Below, piece by piece: positions 36,794 to 47,243 of a stretch of 59,133 nucleotides of DNA. Both the position numbers and the translations under genes were made by a program. The DNA is taken from the NCBI RefSeq assembly GCF_000443165.1, contig NZ_ATJV01000053.1:1-59133 (forward strand), in the 5' to 3' direction. The stretch comes from Thauera terpenica 58Eu (GTDB lineage: Bacteria; Pseudomonadota; Gammaproteobacteria; Burkholderiales; Rhodocyclaceae). The first letter of the stretch is position 1; each line of letters opens with the position of its first letter. Below the pieces are notes generated by a model. It ran no database searches and had not been told where the DNA came from. It saw only the letters and a list, made by a program, of their open reading frames with translations.

Positions 36794-37818
36794 GGCGGCG
36801 AGGTCCGATAGGGCAGACGGATGCGGACACGATAGCGTCCGTTGCTACAGGCGTTGTCGAGTCCGGCCTCGAGATCGAAGAACAGCATCAGGCGCTCGCG
36901 GATGTTGTCCAGCGCCATGCGGTTACCCTCTGGATGGCGTGCGACCCCGGACACCGGGTTGTCCACCTCGAGGCGCAACTCATCGCCGCGGCGCTCGATG
37001 CGCACGCGCACCTCGCCACTTTCGGCCGACGGTTCGATGCCGTGATACACCGCGTTTTCGAGCAAGGGCTGCAACAACAGCGCGGGCACCTGGGCGCGCA
37101 TCAATGCGGCGTGCTCGGGCGTGCCGGAAACGGGCAAGTCCCAGCGCACCGCCAGACGCTCTCCCAGGCGCAGGCGCTCGAGGTCGATATAGCGCTCGCA
37201 CAGCGCCATTTCATCGCCGAGCGGGACCAGCTCCCGGTTTTCACGCATCAATACACGAAACAGGTCGGCGAGTTCTTCCAGCGCACGCTCGGCACGGCGC
37301 GGATCGCTGCGAATCACGCCCAGCACGCCATTGAGGCTGTTGAACAGAAAGTGCGGGCGAATGCGGGCGCTCAGCGCCTGCAGACGTGCCTCGGCCAGTG
37401 CCGGCGAATAGCGCCGGTTGCGGTAGTCGAAATAGAACAGGCACAACAAGGCCGCCGCCAGCGCCCAGGCCAGATGGCGGAACAGGCTGCCACCGTCGAT
37501 GAGGGGATAACTGAGCACCACCGCCAGCACCACCAGCGCCAGCACCCCGGCCTGCGCAAGCTGCGCTGGCCACGCCCGCAGCCAGGGCGATGCCAGATAA
37601 AGCAGCAGCACGATGAACAGCAGCGGCAGCTCGACGCGCCCCGCCATCAAGGCCGCCTCAGCGAGCAGGCGCCCGCCTTCATCCACACGTACCAGCAAGG
37701 TGGCGAGCGCGAACAGATTGACCACCACCAACAGGCGCAGGATGACACCGAGATTGCGGAAATCCGGCAGCGTCGCCGGTGCGCCAAGTGCCGCGGATTT
37801 TTGCTTTATACTTTCCAT
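36790..37818 (-). CDS. algZ: LytS-type sensor histidine kinase (AlgZ/FimS-like)
   Basis: A 342-aa membrane kinase. Four to five hydrophobic helices occupy about residues 25-130. The His-kinase domain of the LytS type contains the phospho-accepting His in [14 protein letters not shown] (about residue 153), the N box [16 protein letters not shown] and a short G box. AlgZ-type proteins often lack classical G boxes, so catalytic activity should not be assumed. It pairs with the overlapping AlgR-like gene and diverges from argH. A GATGGAAAGT direct repeat spans the start, so the initiating ATG could be a few codons off. Confidence 0.85.
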   Translation of the reverse strand: MESIKQKSAALGAPATLPDFRNLGVILRLLVVVNLFALATLLVRVDEGGRLLAEAALMAGRVELPLLFIVLLLYLASPWLRAWPAQLAQAGVLALVVLAVVLSYPLIDGGSLFRHLAWALAAALLCLFYFDYRNRRYSPALAEARLQALSARIRPHFLFNSLNGVLGVIRSDPRRAERALEELADLFRVLMRENRELVPLGDEMALCERYIDLERLRLGERLAVRWDLPVSGTPEHAALMRAQVPALLLQPLLENAVYHGIEPSAESGEVRVRIERRGDELRLEVDNPVSGVARHPEGNRMALDNIRERLMLFFDLEAGLDNACSNGRYRVRIRLPYRTSPP

Positions 37819-37916
37819 CGACTTTCCATCGCACTTCCGTGCCGCAACGGCGGCGGAACCCCCTCATGCATGGCCTGTCGCACCGGGCCGGCCGACACTC
37901 TTTCCCGAAACGCATT

Positions 37917-39362
<1,446 letters not shown>

Positions 39363-39373
39363 ACAGGCACCCG

Positions 39374-40660
39374 ATGAGCGCGGAGCGCATTGGCAAGTAC
39401 GAGATTCGCCGCCCGCTCGGCGAAGGGGCCACCAGCATCGTCTTCCTGGCCTGGGACCCCTTCAATCTGCGTGAGGTGGCGATCAAGCAGCTGCGCCCCG
39501 AAGTGCTCAAGGACCGCGAGCGCGGTCGCCTGTATCGCCAGCTGTTCGCCAATGAAGCCGCCTTCTCCGGGCGGCTGCTCCACCCCCACATCGTGCAGAT
39601 CCACGATGCAATGGTGGATGACGACACCGCCTACGTGGTCATGGACTACGTGCCCGGGGGCACGCTCGAGCGCCTCACCCGCGCCGGCTCACTGCCCAGC
39701 TTCGAGCGCGTCATCGAGATCGTGTTCAAGGCGACACGGGCGCTGGATTATGCCTTTCACCAGGGGGTCACGCACCGCGACATCAAACCCGCGAACATCC
39801 TGCTGATGAGCCCGGAAGGCAGCGACATCCGCATCTCGGACTTTGGCGCCGCGCTCAATACGGCGCGCGAGACCACGCAGATCTCCGGCGTCGGCTCACC
39901 CGCCTACATGTCGCCACAACAGGTGCGCGAAGTGCCGCTGGACCATCGCACCGACATCTATTCGCTCGGCGTGGTGATGTTCGAGCTGCTCACCGGCCGC
40001 CTGCCCTTCGAGAGCGACAACAACTACAGCCTGCTCTACCGCATCGCCAACGAGACCTTGCCGCTGCCGTCGGACCTGCGCCCGGACGTACCCGAAGCGC
40101 TCGACCGCATCGTTCGTCGCGCCACCGAGTCCGACATCGAGCACCGCTACCAGGACTGGGCCGAGTTCTCCCACGACCTCGCCCTGGCGTTCCGCAATCA
40201 CAGCGTCGAGATCGGCCGCGACTCGGTGCCGGAAGCAGAGCGCTTCGACACCCTGCGCACGATGCAGTTCTTTCAGGAGTTCTCCGACGCCGAGCTGTGG
40301 GAAGTGATCCGCGTGTCACAGTTCAGCCGGGTGCAGGCTGGCACGCTGATCATGAAGGAGGATGAGGGCGGCGATTCGATCTGCTTCATCATCGATGGCG
40401 AGGCGCGCGTGAAGAAGCGCGGGCGCTTGCTGCATGTACTGAGCGCGGGCGAGTGCTTCGGTGAAGTGGCGGTGTTCTCGGCCGCGGCGGGTGTGCGCTC
40501 GGCCTCGGTCGAAGCCGCCACCGAAACCCGGCTGCTGACCCTGCGCGCCCACGCCCTGCGCCGCGCCAGCAACGTCTGCCGCATGCATTTCTACAAGGCC
40601 TTCCTCGAGGTGCTGGCGACCCGTCTGTCGCACGCCAGCGCCCGCCTCGCCAACCTATGA
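39374..40660 (+). CDS. Serine/threonine protein kinase with C-terminal cyclic-nucleotide-binding domain
   Basis: A 428-aa fusion. Residues about 7-265 form an Hanks-type kinase: LGEGATSIVFLAW (Gly loop), VAIKQL (ATP Lys), THRDIKPANILL (catalytic loop), ISDFGAAL (DFG) and GSPAYMSPQQV (activation segment end). Residues about 295-415 look like a cNMP-binding cupin: TLIMKEDEGGDSICFIIDGEARVKK and GECFGEVAVFSAAAGVRSA, but with no clear Arg-Ala pocket for cAMP. No membrane segment. It overlaps the fructosamine-kinase-like gene by 4 bp and may be regulated through the C-terminal ligand domain; the ligand and substrates are unknown. Confidence 0.9.
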   Translation: MSAERIGKYEIRRPLGEGATSIVFLAWDPFNLREVAIKQLRPEVLKDRERGRLYRQLFANEAAFSGRLLHPHIVQIHDAMVDDDTAYVVMDYVPGGTLERLTRAGSLPSFERVIEIVFKATRALDYAFHQGVTHRDIKPANILLMSPEGSDIRISDFGAALNTARETTQISGVGSPAYMSPQQVREVPLDHRTDIYSLGVVMFELLTGRLPFESDNNYSLLYRIANETLPLPSDLRPDVPEALDRIVRRATESDIEHRYQDWAEFSHDLALAFRNHSVEIGRDSVPEAERFDTLRTMQFFQEFSDAELWEVIRVSQFSRVQAGTLIMKEDEGGDSICFIIDGEARVKKRGRLLHVLSAGECFGEVAVFSAAAGVRSASVEAATETRLLTLRAHALRRASNVCRMHFYKAFLEVLATRLSHASARLANL

Positions 40661-41562
40661 ACCACCCTGCCCTGCCCCTGATCGAACACGCCATCCGCGA
40701 GCGCGTCGGCCACCAGTTCAGCATTCGCAGCACGCGCGCGGTGAGCGGCGGCGACATCAACGACACCGTGGTCGTCGCCGATGGGGCGGAGCACTATTTC
40801 GTCAAGCTGGGCAAGGCCGAGCGCCTGCCCATGTACGAGGCCGAAGTCGACGGCCTGCTGGCGCTGGCGGCGACGGGCTGCATGCGCACGCCAGTGCCGA
40901 TCGCCTGCGGCGACGATATGGAGCACGCCTTTCTGGTGCTCGAGTATCTCGAACTACAGCCCTTGCAATCCGACGAAGACGGTGCCCGCTTCGCGCAGGC
41001 GCTGACGCAGCTGCATCAGAACACCGGCGCGCAATTTGGCTGGCGACGCGACAACCATCTCGGCAGCACGCCACAGCTCAACACCCCCACCGACAACTGG
41101 GCGCTGTTCTTCATCGAGCATAGGCTGCGCCCGCAGTTCGCCCTCGCACGCGCAAACGGCTTCAGCGGCGAACTGCAAAAACAGGGCGAGCGCCTGTTCG
41201 CTCGAGTACCGGCCCTGTTCCTGGACTATCGCCCGCGCGCAAGCCTGGTGCACGGCGATCTCTGGCACGGCAACGCGGCCATGCTCGCCGACGGTACGCC
41301 CGCAATCTTCGACCCCGCGGTGCATTACGGTGACCGCGAAGCGGATCTGGCCATGAGCGAATTGTTCGGCGGCTTTCCGGGGCGCTTCTACGCTGAATAC
41401 CGTCGCCTCTGGCCGCTGGCGGAAGGCTACGAAGAGCGCAAGCTGCTCTACAGCCTGTATCACCTGCTCAACCATCTGAACCTGTTCGGACGAGGGTATC
41501 TGAGAGAGACGCTGCGTCTGGCGACGCGGCTCAACACGCATCTGTCCATGCAAAGGATTTGA
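40657..41562 (+). CDS. Fructosamine/ketosamine kinase family protein
   Basis: A 301-aa protein-deglycating kinase-like enzyme. N-terminal SGGDINDTVVVADG and FVKLGKAERLPMYEAEVDGL form the nucleotide-binding part; LVHGDLWHGNAAML is the catalytic loop and AIFDPAVHYGDREADLAM the metal-binding segment, all typical of fructosamine-3-kinase family members that phosphorylate glycated lysines or related sugars. It is co-translated with the upstream Ser/Thr kinase. Confidence 0.92.
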   Translation: MNHPALPLIEHAIRERVGHQFSIRSTRAVSGGDINDTVVVADGAEHYFVKLGKAERLPMYEAEVDGLLALAATGCMRTPVPIACGDDMEHAFLVLEYLELQPLQSDEDGARFAQALTQLHQNTGAQFGWRRDNHLGSTPQLNTPTDNWALFFIEHRLRPQFALARANGFSGELQKQGERLFARVPALFLDYRPRASLVHGDLWHGNAAMLADGTPAIFDPAVHYGDREADLAMSELFGGFPGRFYAEYRRLWPLAEGYEERKLLYSLYHLLNHLNLFGRGYLRETLRLATRLNTHLSMQRI

Positions 41563-41716
41563 TCAGCGCAGGCAAATGCAGCGCCCCGTTCCAGGCCACA
41601 ACGCCCACAGCACCTGTCGGGTTTTTTTACATGTCACGCAAGAAACACGCTGAATGGAGCCCCGGAACGCACAGCATCGTGCACAACAGCCCGCCACCAC
41701 TGCCACTCAAAGAACC

Positions 41717-41733
41717 TTGCACGATTCTTGCTT
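41717..41733 (+). promoter_or_regulatory. Candidate sigma-54 (-24/-12) promoter of the HPr-rel-A cluster
   Basis: TTGCACGATTCTTGCTT matches the sigma-54 pattern TGGCACG-N4-TTGCT with one mismatch in the -24 GG (TG here) and correct 10-bp spacing to the -12 GC. It lies about 100 bp before the Tat-signal gene, in an otherwise gene-free 268-bp gap (41563-41830). Sigma-54 control would require an enhancer-binding activator that is not in this window. Confidence 0.6.
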
Positions 41734-41830
41734 ATGTCTACTCTGTCACGATCCGTCCGGTTTTCACGGCGGATGGAGAAATGGCGTGCTATTTTAATCC
41801 TCAAGATAGGTGCACCTTGTTGGTGATGCG

Positions 41831-42448
41831 ATGACCCAGACTCAAGTAAAAAACGCTTCCGATAGCGATGCCGCGAACGAACAAGCCTCCGGGCTGAGTG
41901 TGCGCCGCCGCAAACTGCTGGGCGGAGTGGCGGCCAGCCCCTTGCTGCTGAGCGTCGCGAGCCGTCCGGTCTGGGCCCAGGGCGGGATGTGCACGCCTTC
42001 GGCACTGGCGTCTGCAAACCTGTCGGGACAGCATGGCTTCACCGGCTGCGGCATCTCGGCGGGATTCTGGAAAACAAAAAAGAACTGGTGGCCAACGCCC
42101 TCCAACACTGCGTTTCACTCCATCTTTCCAAAGATCCGGTACAACAACATCATCATCCACGAGCTGAACACGTTCGGTGGTCCGACTACGCTCGGTGACG
42201 TCATTGATGGAGCCTTTACTGGCGAAGATCCCGGCAACCTGGCATTCATCTTGATTGGCGCCTACCTCAATGCGCTTGCTTTCCCAAGCGGCGGCGGGGC
42301 ACCAGGGTATGCGTATACCGCACAGCAGATTGTCAATGCCTACGGCCTGCTCGACCACGGGACCAAGCCTGCTTTCATAACCCTGAAAGACACGCTTGAT
42401 ATTGCGAACAACACGTATGATGCGACCACGGCAAAGCCTTGGGATTGA
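41831..42448 (+). CDS. Tat-signal secreted protein, candidate substrate of the HPr-rel-A system
   Basis: A 205-aa protein that I do not recognise as a known enzyme. Residues about 20-50 are a twin-arginine signal (SVRRRKLLGGVAASPLLLSV, then PVWA), so it should be exported folded by Tat. The mature part has a Cys in GGMCTP and one in FTGCGISAGFWKTKK, with a run of aromatic residues, then a helical, Gly/Ala/Tyr-rich half. It is the first gene of the cluster, directly upstream of the PqqD-like gene. That makes it a natural candidate for modification by the following kinase and nucleotidyltransferase; this role is inferred from position only. Confidence 0.7.
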   Translation: MTQTQVKNASDSDAANEQASGLSVRRRKLLGGVAASPLLLSVASRPVWAQGGMCTPSALASANLSGQHGFTGCGISAGFWKTKKNWWPTPSNTAFHSIFPKIRYNNIIIHELNTFGGPTTLGDVIDGAFTGEDPGNLAFILIGAYLNALAFPSGGGAPGYAYTAQQIVNAYGLLDHGTKPAFITLKDTLDIANNTYDATTAKPWD

Positions 42449-42720
42449 GCGCGACACCTGATCAAGACCTGCAGCTTGATGCGGATTTTCGCGAGTTCCG
42501 GATCTGGGATGGAGATGTGGTGCTCTATGACAGTCAGAGCGGAAACACGCATCGCCTGCTTCACCCGGCCGGGCTCATCATCGACGCTCTGAGCCGCGCT
42601 GAACGACTCTCACCCCTTGCACTGTACGAGACCTGTTCAAGCGCACATGCGCTCGATCGAGGTGCTTTCGAGCAGACTCTGACGCTGTTGATCGACCTGG
42701 GCGTCCTGGCCCCTTCCTGA
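42445..42720 (+). CDS. PqqD-family peptide chaperone (HPr-rel-A system)
   Basis: A protein of about 91 aa that starts at a TTG overlapping the previous stop (TTGA; TTG 42439 is possible). The region FREFRIWDGDVVLYDSQSGN, then HRLLHPAGLIIDAL resembles PqqD/RRE-type small winged helix domains that bind peptide substrates for modifying enzymes. It pairs with the HprK-related kinase immediately downstream (stop and start one base apart), an arrangement known as the HPr-rel-A system. The client is unknown. Confidence 0.75.
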   Translation: MSATPDQDLQLDADFREFRIWDGDVVLYDSQSGNTHRLLHPAGLIIDALSRAERLSPLALYETCSSAHALDRGAFEQTLTLLIDLGVLAPS

Positions 42721-42721
42721 C

Positions 42722-43642
42722 TTGTTACTTGGCGACCTGACTCACGATCAGCTCTCGAGCTGCCTGCGCGGAAACGGCTTGCGCCTGCAGACCGGACCCT
42801 TCGTGTTCCGCATCAACTCCCCTCTGCCCAAGGTCGCTGAAAGCCTCCATCTGCTCTACGACGCCTTCCCGCTCGCAGAACCCGACGCCTTTGCCGATTT
42901 TCATGTGCGCATCCGCATTTCCTCTGGTCTGCGGCGTGTACTGCGGCCGCAATCCATCTTTGATCTGGACGGCATCGAGCCCTTCAAGCCCTTGCCCGGC
43001 AAGCAGGCTTTCGCCCTGCTCGAGTGGGGCATGAACTGGTGCATCTACAGCCATGCCCACCAGTTCCTGATCATCCATGGTGCTGTGCTGGAAAAACACG
43101 GCCGTGCCATCCTGCTGCCCGCCCCCTCAGGCTCCGGCAAGAGCACCCTGTGCGCAGCCCTGATGTGCCGCGGCTGGCGGCTGCTGTCGGACGAGCTCAT
43201 CCTGATCGACCCTGAGACGGCCGAGATCCACTCCCTGTGCCGCCCGGTCAGCCTCAAGAACCGCTCGATCGATGTCATGCGCGCCTTCGCACCCGACGCC
43301 CTCATCACCGCCCCCATCCCGGACACCTCCAAGGGCACGGTGGCACACATGCGGCCAAGCGCAACGAGCTTCGCCGGCATTCAGGACCACGCCCTGCCCT
43401 GGCGGGTGGTGTTTCCGCGCTACCGTGAACACAGCGCAACGCAGATCTCGCCGCTGTCTCGGGCAGACACCTTCATGCGCCTGGTGGACAACGCGTTCAA
43501 CTACACCTTGCTCGGCACCCTCGGCTTCCGGACACTGGCCCGGGTGATCGACCGTGTGCAGGGCCTGGACGCCGAATACAGCGCACTGGACGACATCATC
43601 GCGCGCCTGGATGCGCTGGTGGCCGCAGAGGTCGCGCGATGA
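42722..43642 (+). CDS. HprK-related kinase A
   Basis: A 306-aa protein with a P-loop PAPSGSGKSTLCAAL near residue 135 and SDELILID downstream, the pattern of HPr kinase/phosphorylase-like proteins. The N-terminus (SSCLRGNGLRLQTGPFVFRI) matches HprK-related kinase A. Homologous kinases in lasso-peptide clusters phosphorylate peptides, so peptide or protein phosphorylation is a sound guess. TTG start at 42722. It overlaps the nucleotidyltransferase by 4 bp. Confidence 0.85.
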   Translation: MLLGDLTHDQLSSCLRGNGLRLQTGPFVFRINSPLPKVAESLHLLYDAFPLAEPDAFADFHVRIRISSGLRRVLRPQSIFDLDGIEPFKPLPGKQAFALLEWGMNWCIYSHAHQFLIIHGAVLEKHGRAILLPAPSGSGKSTLCAALMCRGWRLLSDELILIDPETAEIHSLCRPVSLKNRSIDVMRAFAPDALITAPIPDTSKGTVAHMRPSATSFAGIQDHALPWRVVFPRYREHSATQISPLSRADTFMRLVDNAFNYTLLGTLGFRTLARVIDRVQGLDAEYSALDDIIARLDALVAAEVAR

Positions 43643-44796
43643 GTCTGCCCGCCTGCCTGCTGATCGAGACCCTGCTCGCACCCGAGCGCGCGCCAGTGCT
43701 GACGATGGCCGAATGGGAGACCCTCATCGGCCAGGCACGCGCCTCCCAGCTGCTGATCCGGCTGGCAACGCTACTGCGAGAACAAAGCCTGTTGCAGGAT
43801 ATCCCGCCCGCGCCACGGCGCCATCTGGAAAGCAGCCTGCGCCTGCACCAGCGCCAGCTGCAGGCGGTACGCTGGGAGGTGGAGCACCTGATGCTGGCAT
43901 TCAGGCAGGCCGAGATACCACTGGTCTTGCTCAAGGGCGCAGCCTACGCCGTGGCCGAGTTGCCACCGGGGCGATGCCGGATGTTCAGTGACTTCGATGT
44001 CCTCGTCAGGCGCGATCAGCTCGAGCGCATCGAGACCATCCTGATGATGCACGGCTGGTCCTCGGCGGACCAGAACGAGTACGACCAGCGCTACTACCGG
44101 ACCTGGATGCACGAACTGCCGCCGATGCGCCACATCCTGCGCCAAAGCGTGATCGACGTGCATCACAACCTGATACCCGACACGGCCCGCCTGCGCCCTG
44201 ATCCGGAACGGCTGCTGGCAGCCTCGGTGCCCTGCGCCCACCGGCCTGAAGTCCGCGTGCTGTGTGGCAAGGACATGATTCTGCACAGCGCAGTCCATCT
44301 CTTCCACGATGGCGAATTCGATCACGCCCTGCGCGACCTGTTCGACATTCGCGACCTGGTCGCGCACTTCATCACGGATGAGGACCGCTGGCGCGCACTC
44401 ATCGCGCGCGCCGAGGAGCTGAAACTGTCACAGCCCCTCCATTACGCGCTTCGCTATCTGCAGCGCACGCTAAGGGTGAACATTCCGCATGCCGTGCACA
44501 CCGTCCTGCGCCGGAACGAGCCTGGAAAGCTCGGCGTCGGCGTGCAGGACAGCGTATTCGGGCGCGGCCTGCTGCCCAAGCACGGAAGCTGCGACGACAG
44601 ACTCTCCGGGCTCGCCAGAACAGCCCTGTATATCAGGGGCCATGCCCTCAGGATGCCGCCCAGGCTGCTGCTGCCGCACCTGCTGCGCAAGGCGCTGATG
44701 CGCAGCAACCTGCTCGCGGACCCGGCCGCCCCGCGCCGCCAGGAACCCCTGGCAGGCGCTGCGACATCCACGGCCGGGAGGCCGCGACGACCTTAA
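43639..44796 (+). CDS. Nucleotidyltransferase-family protein (HPr-rel-A system)
   Basis: A 385-aa protein of the minimal-nucleotidyltransferase type (NTP_transf_5-like). The core [19 protein letters not shown] and [12 protein letters not shown], with its paired Asp in DFDVLV, fits metal-dependent nucleotidyl transfer. An N-terminal helical region and an Arg/Pro-rich C-terminus flank it. It ends the cluster. Its TAA overlaps the reverse-strand stop of grxD (TTAA). It may add a nucleotide or related group to the kinase's product; this is inferred. Confidence 0.78.
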   Translation: MSLPACLLIETLLAPERAPVLTMAEWETLIGQARASQLLIRLATLLREQSLLQDIPPAPRRHLESSLRLHQRQLQAVRWEVEHLMLAFRQAEIPLVLLKGAAYAVAELPPGRCRMFSDFDVLVRRDQLERIETILMMHGWSSADQNEYDQRYYRTWMHELPPMRHILRQSVIDVHHNLIPDTARLRPDPERLLAASVPCAHRPEVRVLCGKDMILHSAVHLFHDGEFDHALRDLFDIRDLVAHFITDEDRWRALIARAEELKLSQPLHYALRYLQRTLRVNIPHAVHTVLRRNEPGKLGVGVQDSVFGRGLLPKHGSCDDRLSGLARTALYIRGHALRMPPRLLLPHLLRKALMRSNLLADPAAPRRQEPLAGAATSTAGRPRRP

Positions 44797-45116
44797 GCGG
44801 CGGCGCCGGCGTCCTTCAGCAGCTGCTGCAGCTCACCGTTCTCATACATCTCGCGCATGATGTCGCTACCGCCGACGAACTCGCCCTTGACGTAGAGCTG
44901 CGGGATGGTGGGCCAGTTGGAAAAAGCCTTGATGCCCTGGCGGATCTCATCATCGGAGAGCACGTTGACCGCGAGCACCTCCTGCACACCACAGCCCTTC
45001 AGGATCTGGACGGCGGCAGAGGAGAAGCCGCACTGCGGGAACTGCGGCGAACCCTTCATGTAAAGCACCACGTCGTTATTGGTGACCTGGTCGCGGATGA
45101 CGTCTTGAACGCTCAT
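44793..45116 (-). CDS. grxD: Monothiol glutaredoxin (Grx4/GrxD)
   Basis: A 107-aa iron-sulfur-carrying glutaredoxin. The monothiol active site CGFS lies in [18 protein letters not shown]; the glutathione-binding [19 protein letters not shown] follows. The upstream frame is open to 45674 but has no matching domain; ATG 45116 fits the family start. It has its own strong promoter with an IscR-like site. Confidence 0.95.
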   Translation of the reverse strand: MSVQDVIRDQVTNNDVVLYMKGSPQFPQCGFSSAAVQILKGCGVQEVLAVNVLSDDEIRQGIKAFSNWPTIPQLYVKGEFVGGSDIMREMYENGELQQLLKDAGAAA

Positions 45117-45128
45117 GATTGTCGCCTT

Positions 45129-45182
45129 AAAAGTTGAGTTTAATAGTCGGGTAATTCTAGGGATACGGCTGCCCAGCGTCAA
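45129..45182 (-). promoter_or_regulatory. grxD promoter with IscR-like operator
   Basis: On the minus strand, TTGACG (45177-45182) and TAGAAT (45154-45159) are spaced by 17 bp, a good sigma-70 promoter. Immediately downstream, CCGACTATTAAACTCAACT (about 45133-45151) resembles a type-1 IscR site (YYGACTRWWWYAGTCRR) with two mismatches, suggesting repression tied to iron-sulfur status. Confidence 0.55.
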
Positions 45183-45246
45183 TATCAGTTTTGGCCAAAA
45201 CACAGCCAGCGCATGGCCACAGGCTGGTCGGCATCCGGACCGGGGC

Positions 45247-46107
45247 TCAGACCCGTCCCAGCCAGCGTCCACCGGAGACACGCTCGATGCCGGCGATATC
45301 CTTCCACGAGGCGATGGCAGCGAAGCCGCCATCGGCCAGCAGGCCGCGAACGGCAACGGCCTGATCGTAGCCGTGCTCGAGAAACAACCAACCATCCGGC
45401 TCCAGCCGCGCCGGTGCCTGCATGACGATTTCGGCGAGATCGTCCAGGCCCGCCGGGCCGGCAGCGAGCGCCCCGGGCGGCTCGAAGCGCACATCGCCCT
45501 GTTCGAGGTGTGGATCACCCGCCGCAACGTAAGGCGGATTGGCCACGATGAGATGGAAGCGCTCTTCACCCAAGGCGGCGAACCAGTCACTGTGGACGAA
45601 GGACACGCTGGCGCCCAGGCGTGCGGCGTTGGCCATCGCCACCCACAGCGCCTCGCGTGAGCGATCCAGCGCAATCACATCCGCATCGTCCAGCTCCAGC
45701 GCCAGCGTCACCGCCAGAGCGCCGCTGCCTGTCCCCATGTCGAGCACGCGCATGTCCTTGCGGCCCGCAAAATGGGCGAGCGCCAGTTCCACCAGCAGCT
45801 CGGTGTCGGGACGCGGAATCAGCACCGCCGGCGTGACCATGAACTCGCGCCCGAAAAACTCGCGCTCACCCGTGAGATAGGCAACCGGCTCGCCCGCCAT
45901 GCGGCGCTCGACGAGCGCGCGATAGGCGCTCCAGTCCTCGCCGTCCAGTCGCTGCTCCGGCCAGGCCACCAGCCGCGCCGCAGGACACTGCAGCACAAAG
46001 CGCAACAGCACGCGCGCGTCCATGAGCTCGATGCGCGTGCGCGCCCATCCCAGTGCGCCGGCGATGTCCACGCTGCCGGGGGCCTGCGTTGGCTCATTGG
46101 CGCTCAT
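45247..46107 (-). CDS. prmC: Release-factor glutamine methyltransferase
   Basis: A 286-aa SAM methyltransferase modifying the GGQ Gln of RF1/RF2. The SAM site is [18 protein letters not shown] and the target-Gln motif is NPPY in [12 protein letters not shown]. It overlaps prfA (its substrate gene) by one base, the usual hemA-prfA-prmC order. Confidence 0.95.
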   Translation of the reverse strand: MSANEPTQAPGSVDIAGALGWARTRIELMDARVLLRFVLQCPAARLVAWPEQRLDGEDWSAYRALVERRMAGEPVAYLTGEREFFGREFMVTPAVLIPRPDTELLVELALAHFAGRKDMRVLDMGTGSGALAVTLALELDDADVIALDRSREALWVAMANAARLGASVSFVHSDWFAALGEERFHLIVANPPYVAAGDPHLEQGDVRFEPPGALAAGPAGLDDLAEIVMQAPARLEPDGWLFLEHGYDQAVAVRGLLADGGFAAIASWKDIAGIERVSGGRWLGRV

Positions 46108-47186
46108 CAGTCGTCCCCCAGTGCGGCGAGCAGCTCGGCCTGATGCTCCAGCGTCAGCGCGTCGATGAGTTCGTCCAGATCGCCCTGCATGACGTCATCG
46201 AGCTTGTACAGCGTGAGGTTGATGCGGTGATCGGTCACCCGCCCCTGAGGGAAATTGTAGGTGCGGATGCGCGCGGAGCGGTCACCGCTGCCGATGAGGG
46301 TCTTGCGCTGCGCGGCCTCCGCGCTGTGCTGGGCGTGCACCTTGGCATCGTAGAGGCGCGCCGCCAGCACCGCCAGCGCCTGCGCCTTGTTGCGATGCTG
46401 TGAGCGATCGTCCTGACACTCCACCACGATGCCGGAGGGGATGTGGGTGATGCGCACCGCCGAATCGGTCTTGTTGATATGCTGCCCGCCCGCCCCCGAA
46501 GCGCGGAAGGTGTCGATGCGCAGATCGGCCGGGTTGATGTCCACCGCCGTCACCTCATCGGCCTCCGGCAACACCGCGACGGTGCACGCCGAAGTGTGGA
46601 TACGGCCCTGGGTCTCGGTCACCGGCACACGCTGCACACGATGGCCGCCAGACTCGAACTTGAGCCTAGAAAAGGCACCACTACCGCTGACGCGGGCGAT
46701 CACTTCCTTGTAGCCACCCAGATCGGACGCGCTCACCGACACCAGCTCGACTCGCCAGCCGTGCTGCTCCGCATAGCGCGCGTACATGCGCAGCAGGTCG
46801 CCGGCAAACAGCGCCGCTTCGTCGCCGCCGGTGCCGGCACGGATCTCGAGAAAGAGGTTGCGCCCGTCGTTGGGGTCACGCGGCAGCAGCGCGCGCTGCA
46901 ACTCATCTTCCAGCGCATCGATACGCGCCTCGCCGGCCTCGAGCTCGAGCTCGCCCAGCTCGCGCATCTCTGCATCAGCGAGCATCTCGCGCGCAGTCGC
47001 GCAGTCGGCCTCAGCCTGCCGGAACGACAGGTAGAGAGCGACCACCGGCTCGATCTCGGCGCGTTCGCGCGACAGGTCGCGAAACGCGTTCATGTCGTGC
47101 GCCGCGTCCTCGGCAGCGAGCATGCGGTCGAGCTCTTCCAGACGCCGGTCGAGGTGTTCCAGTTTGTCGCGGATACTTTGTTTCAT
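46107..47186 (-). CDS. prfA: Peptide chain release factor 1
   Basis: A 359-aa release factor for UAA/UAG. The catalytic GGQ loop is in [20 protein letters not shown], and the codon-recognition domain holds [17 protein letters not shown] (PxT-type motif PVT). It sits between hemA and prmC. Confidence 0.97.
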   Translation of the reverse strand: MKQSIRDKLEHLDRRLEELDRMLAAEDAAHDMNAFRDLSRERAEIEPVVALYLSFRQAEADCATAREMLADAEMRELGELELEAGEARIDALEDELQRALLPRDPNDGRNLFLEIRAGTGGDEAALFAGDLLRMYARYAEQHGWRVELVSVSASDLGGYKEVIARVSGSGAFSRLKFESGGHRVQRVPVTETQGRIHTSACTVAVLPEADEVTAVDINPADLRIDTFRASGAGGQHINKTDSAVRITHIPSGIVVECQDDRSQHRNKAQALAVLAARLYDAKVHAQHSAEAAQRKTLIGSGDRSARIRTYNFPQGRVTDHRINLTLYKLDDVMQGDLDELIDALTLEHQAELLAALGDD

Positions 47187-47243
47187 GAATGAGGCAGTGC
47201 CGGTGCTCGCCCCACATGCAGGCGCGCAGACCGGCGCGCTGCG

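Noticed and set aside
41559-41834. 91-aa open frame before the HPr-rel-A cluster
   Set aside because: No motif or ribosome-binding site, and it runs through the sigma-54-type promoter.
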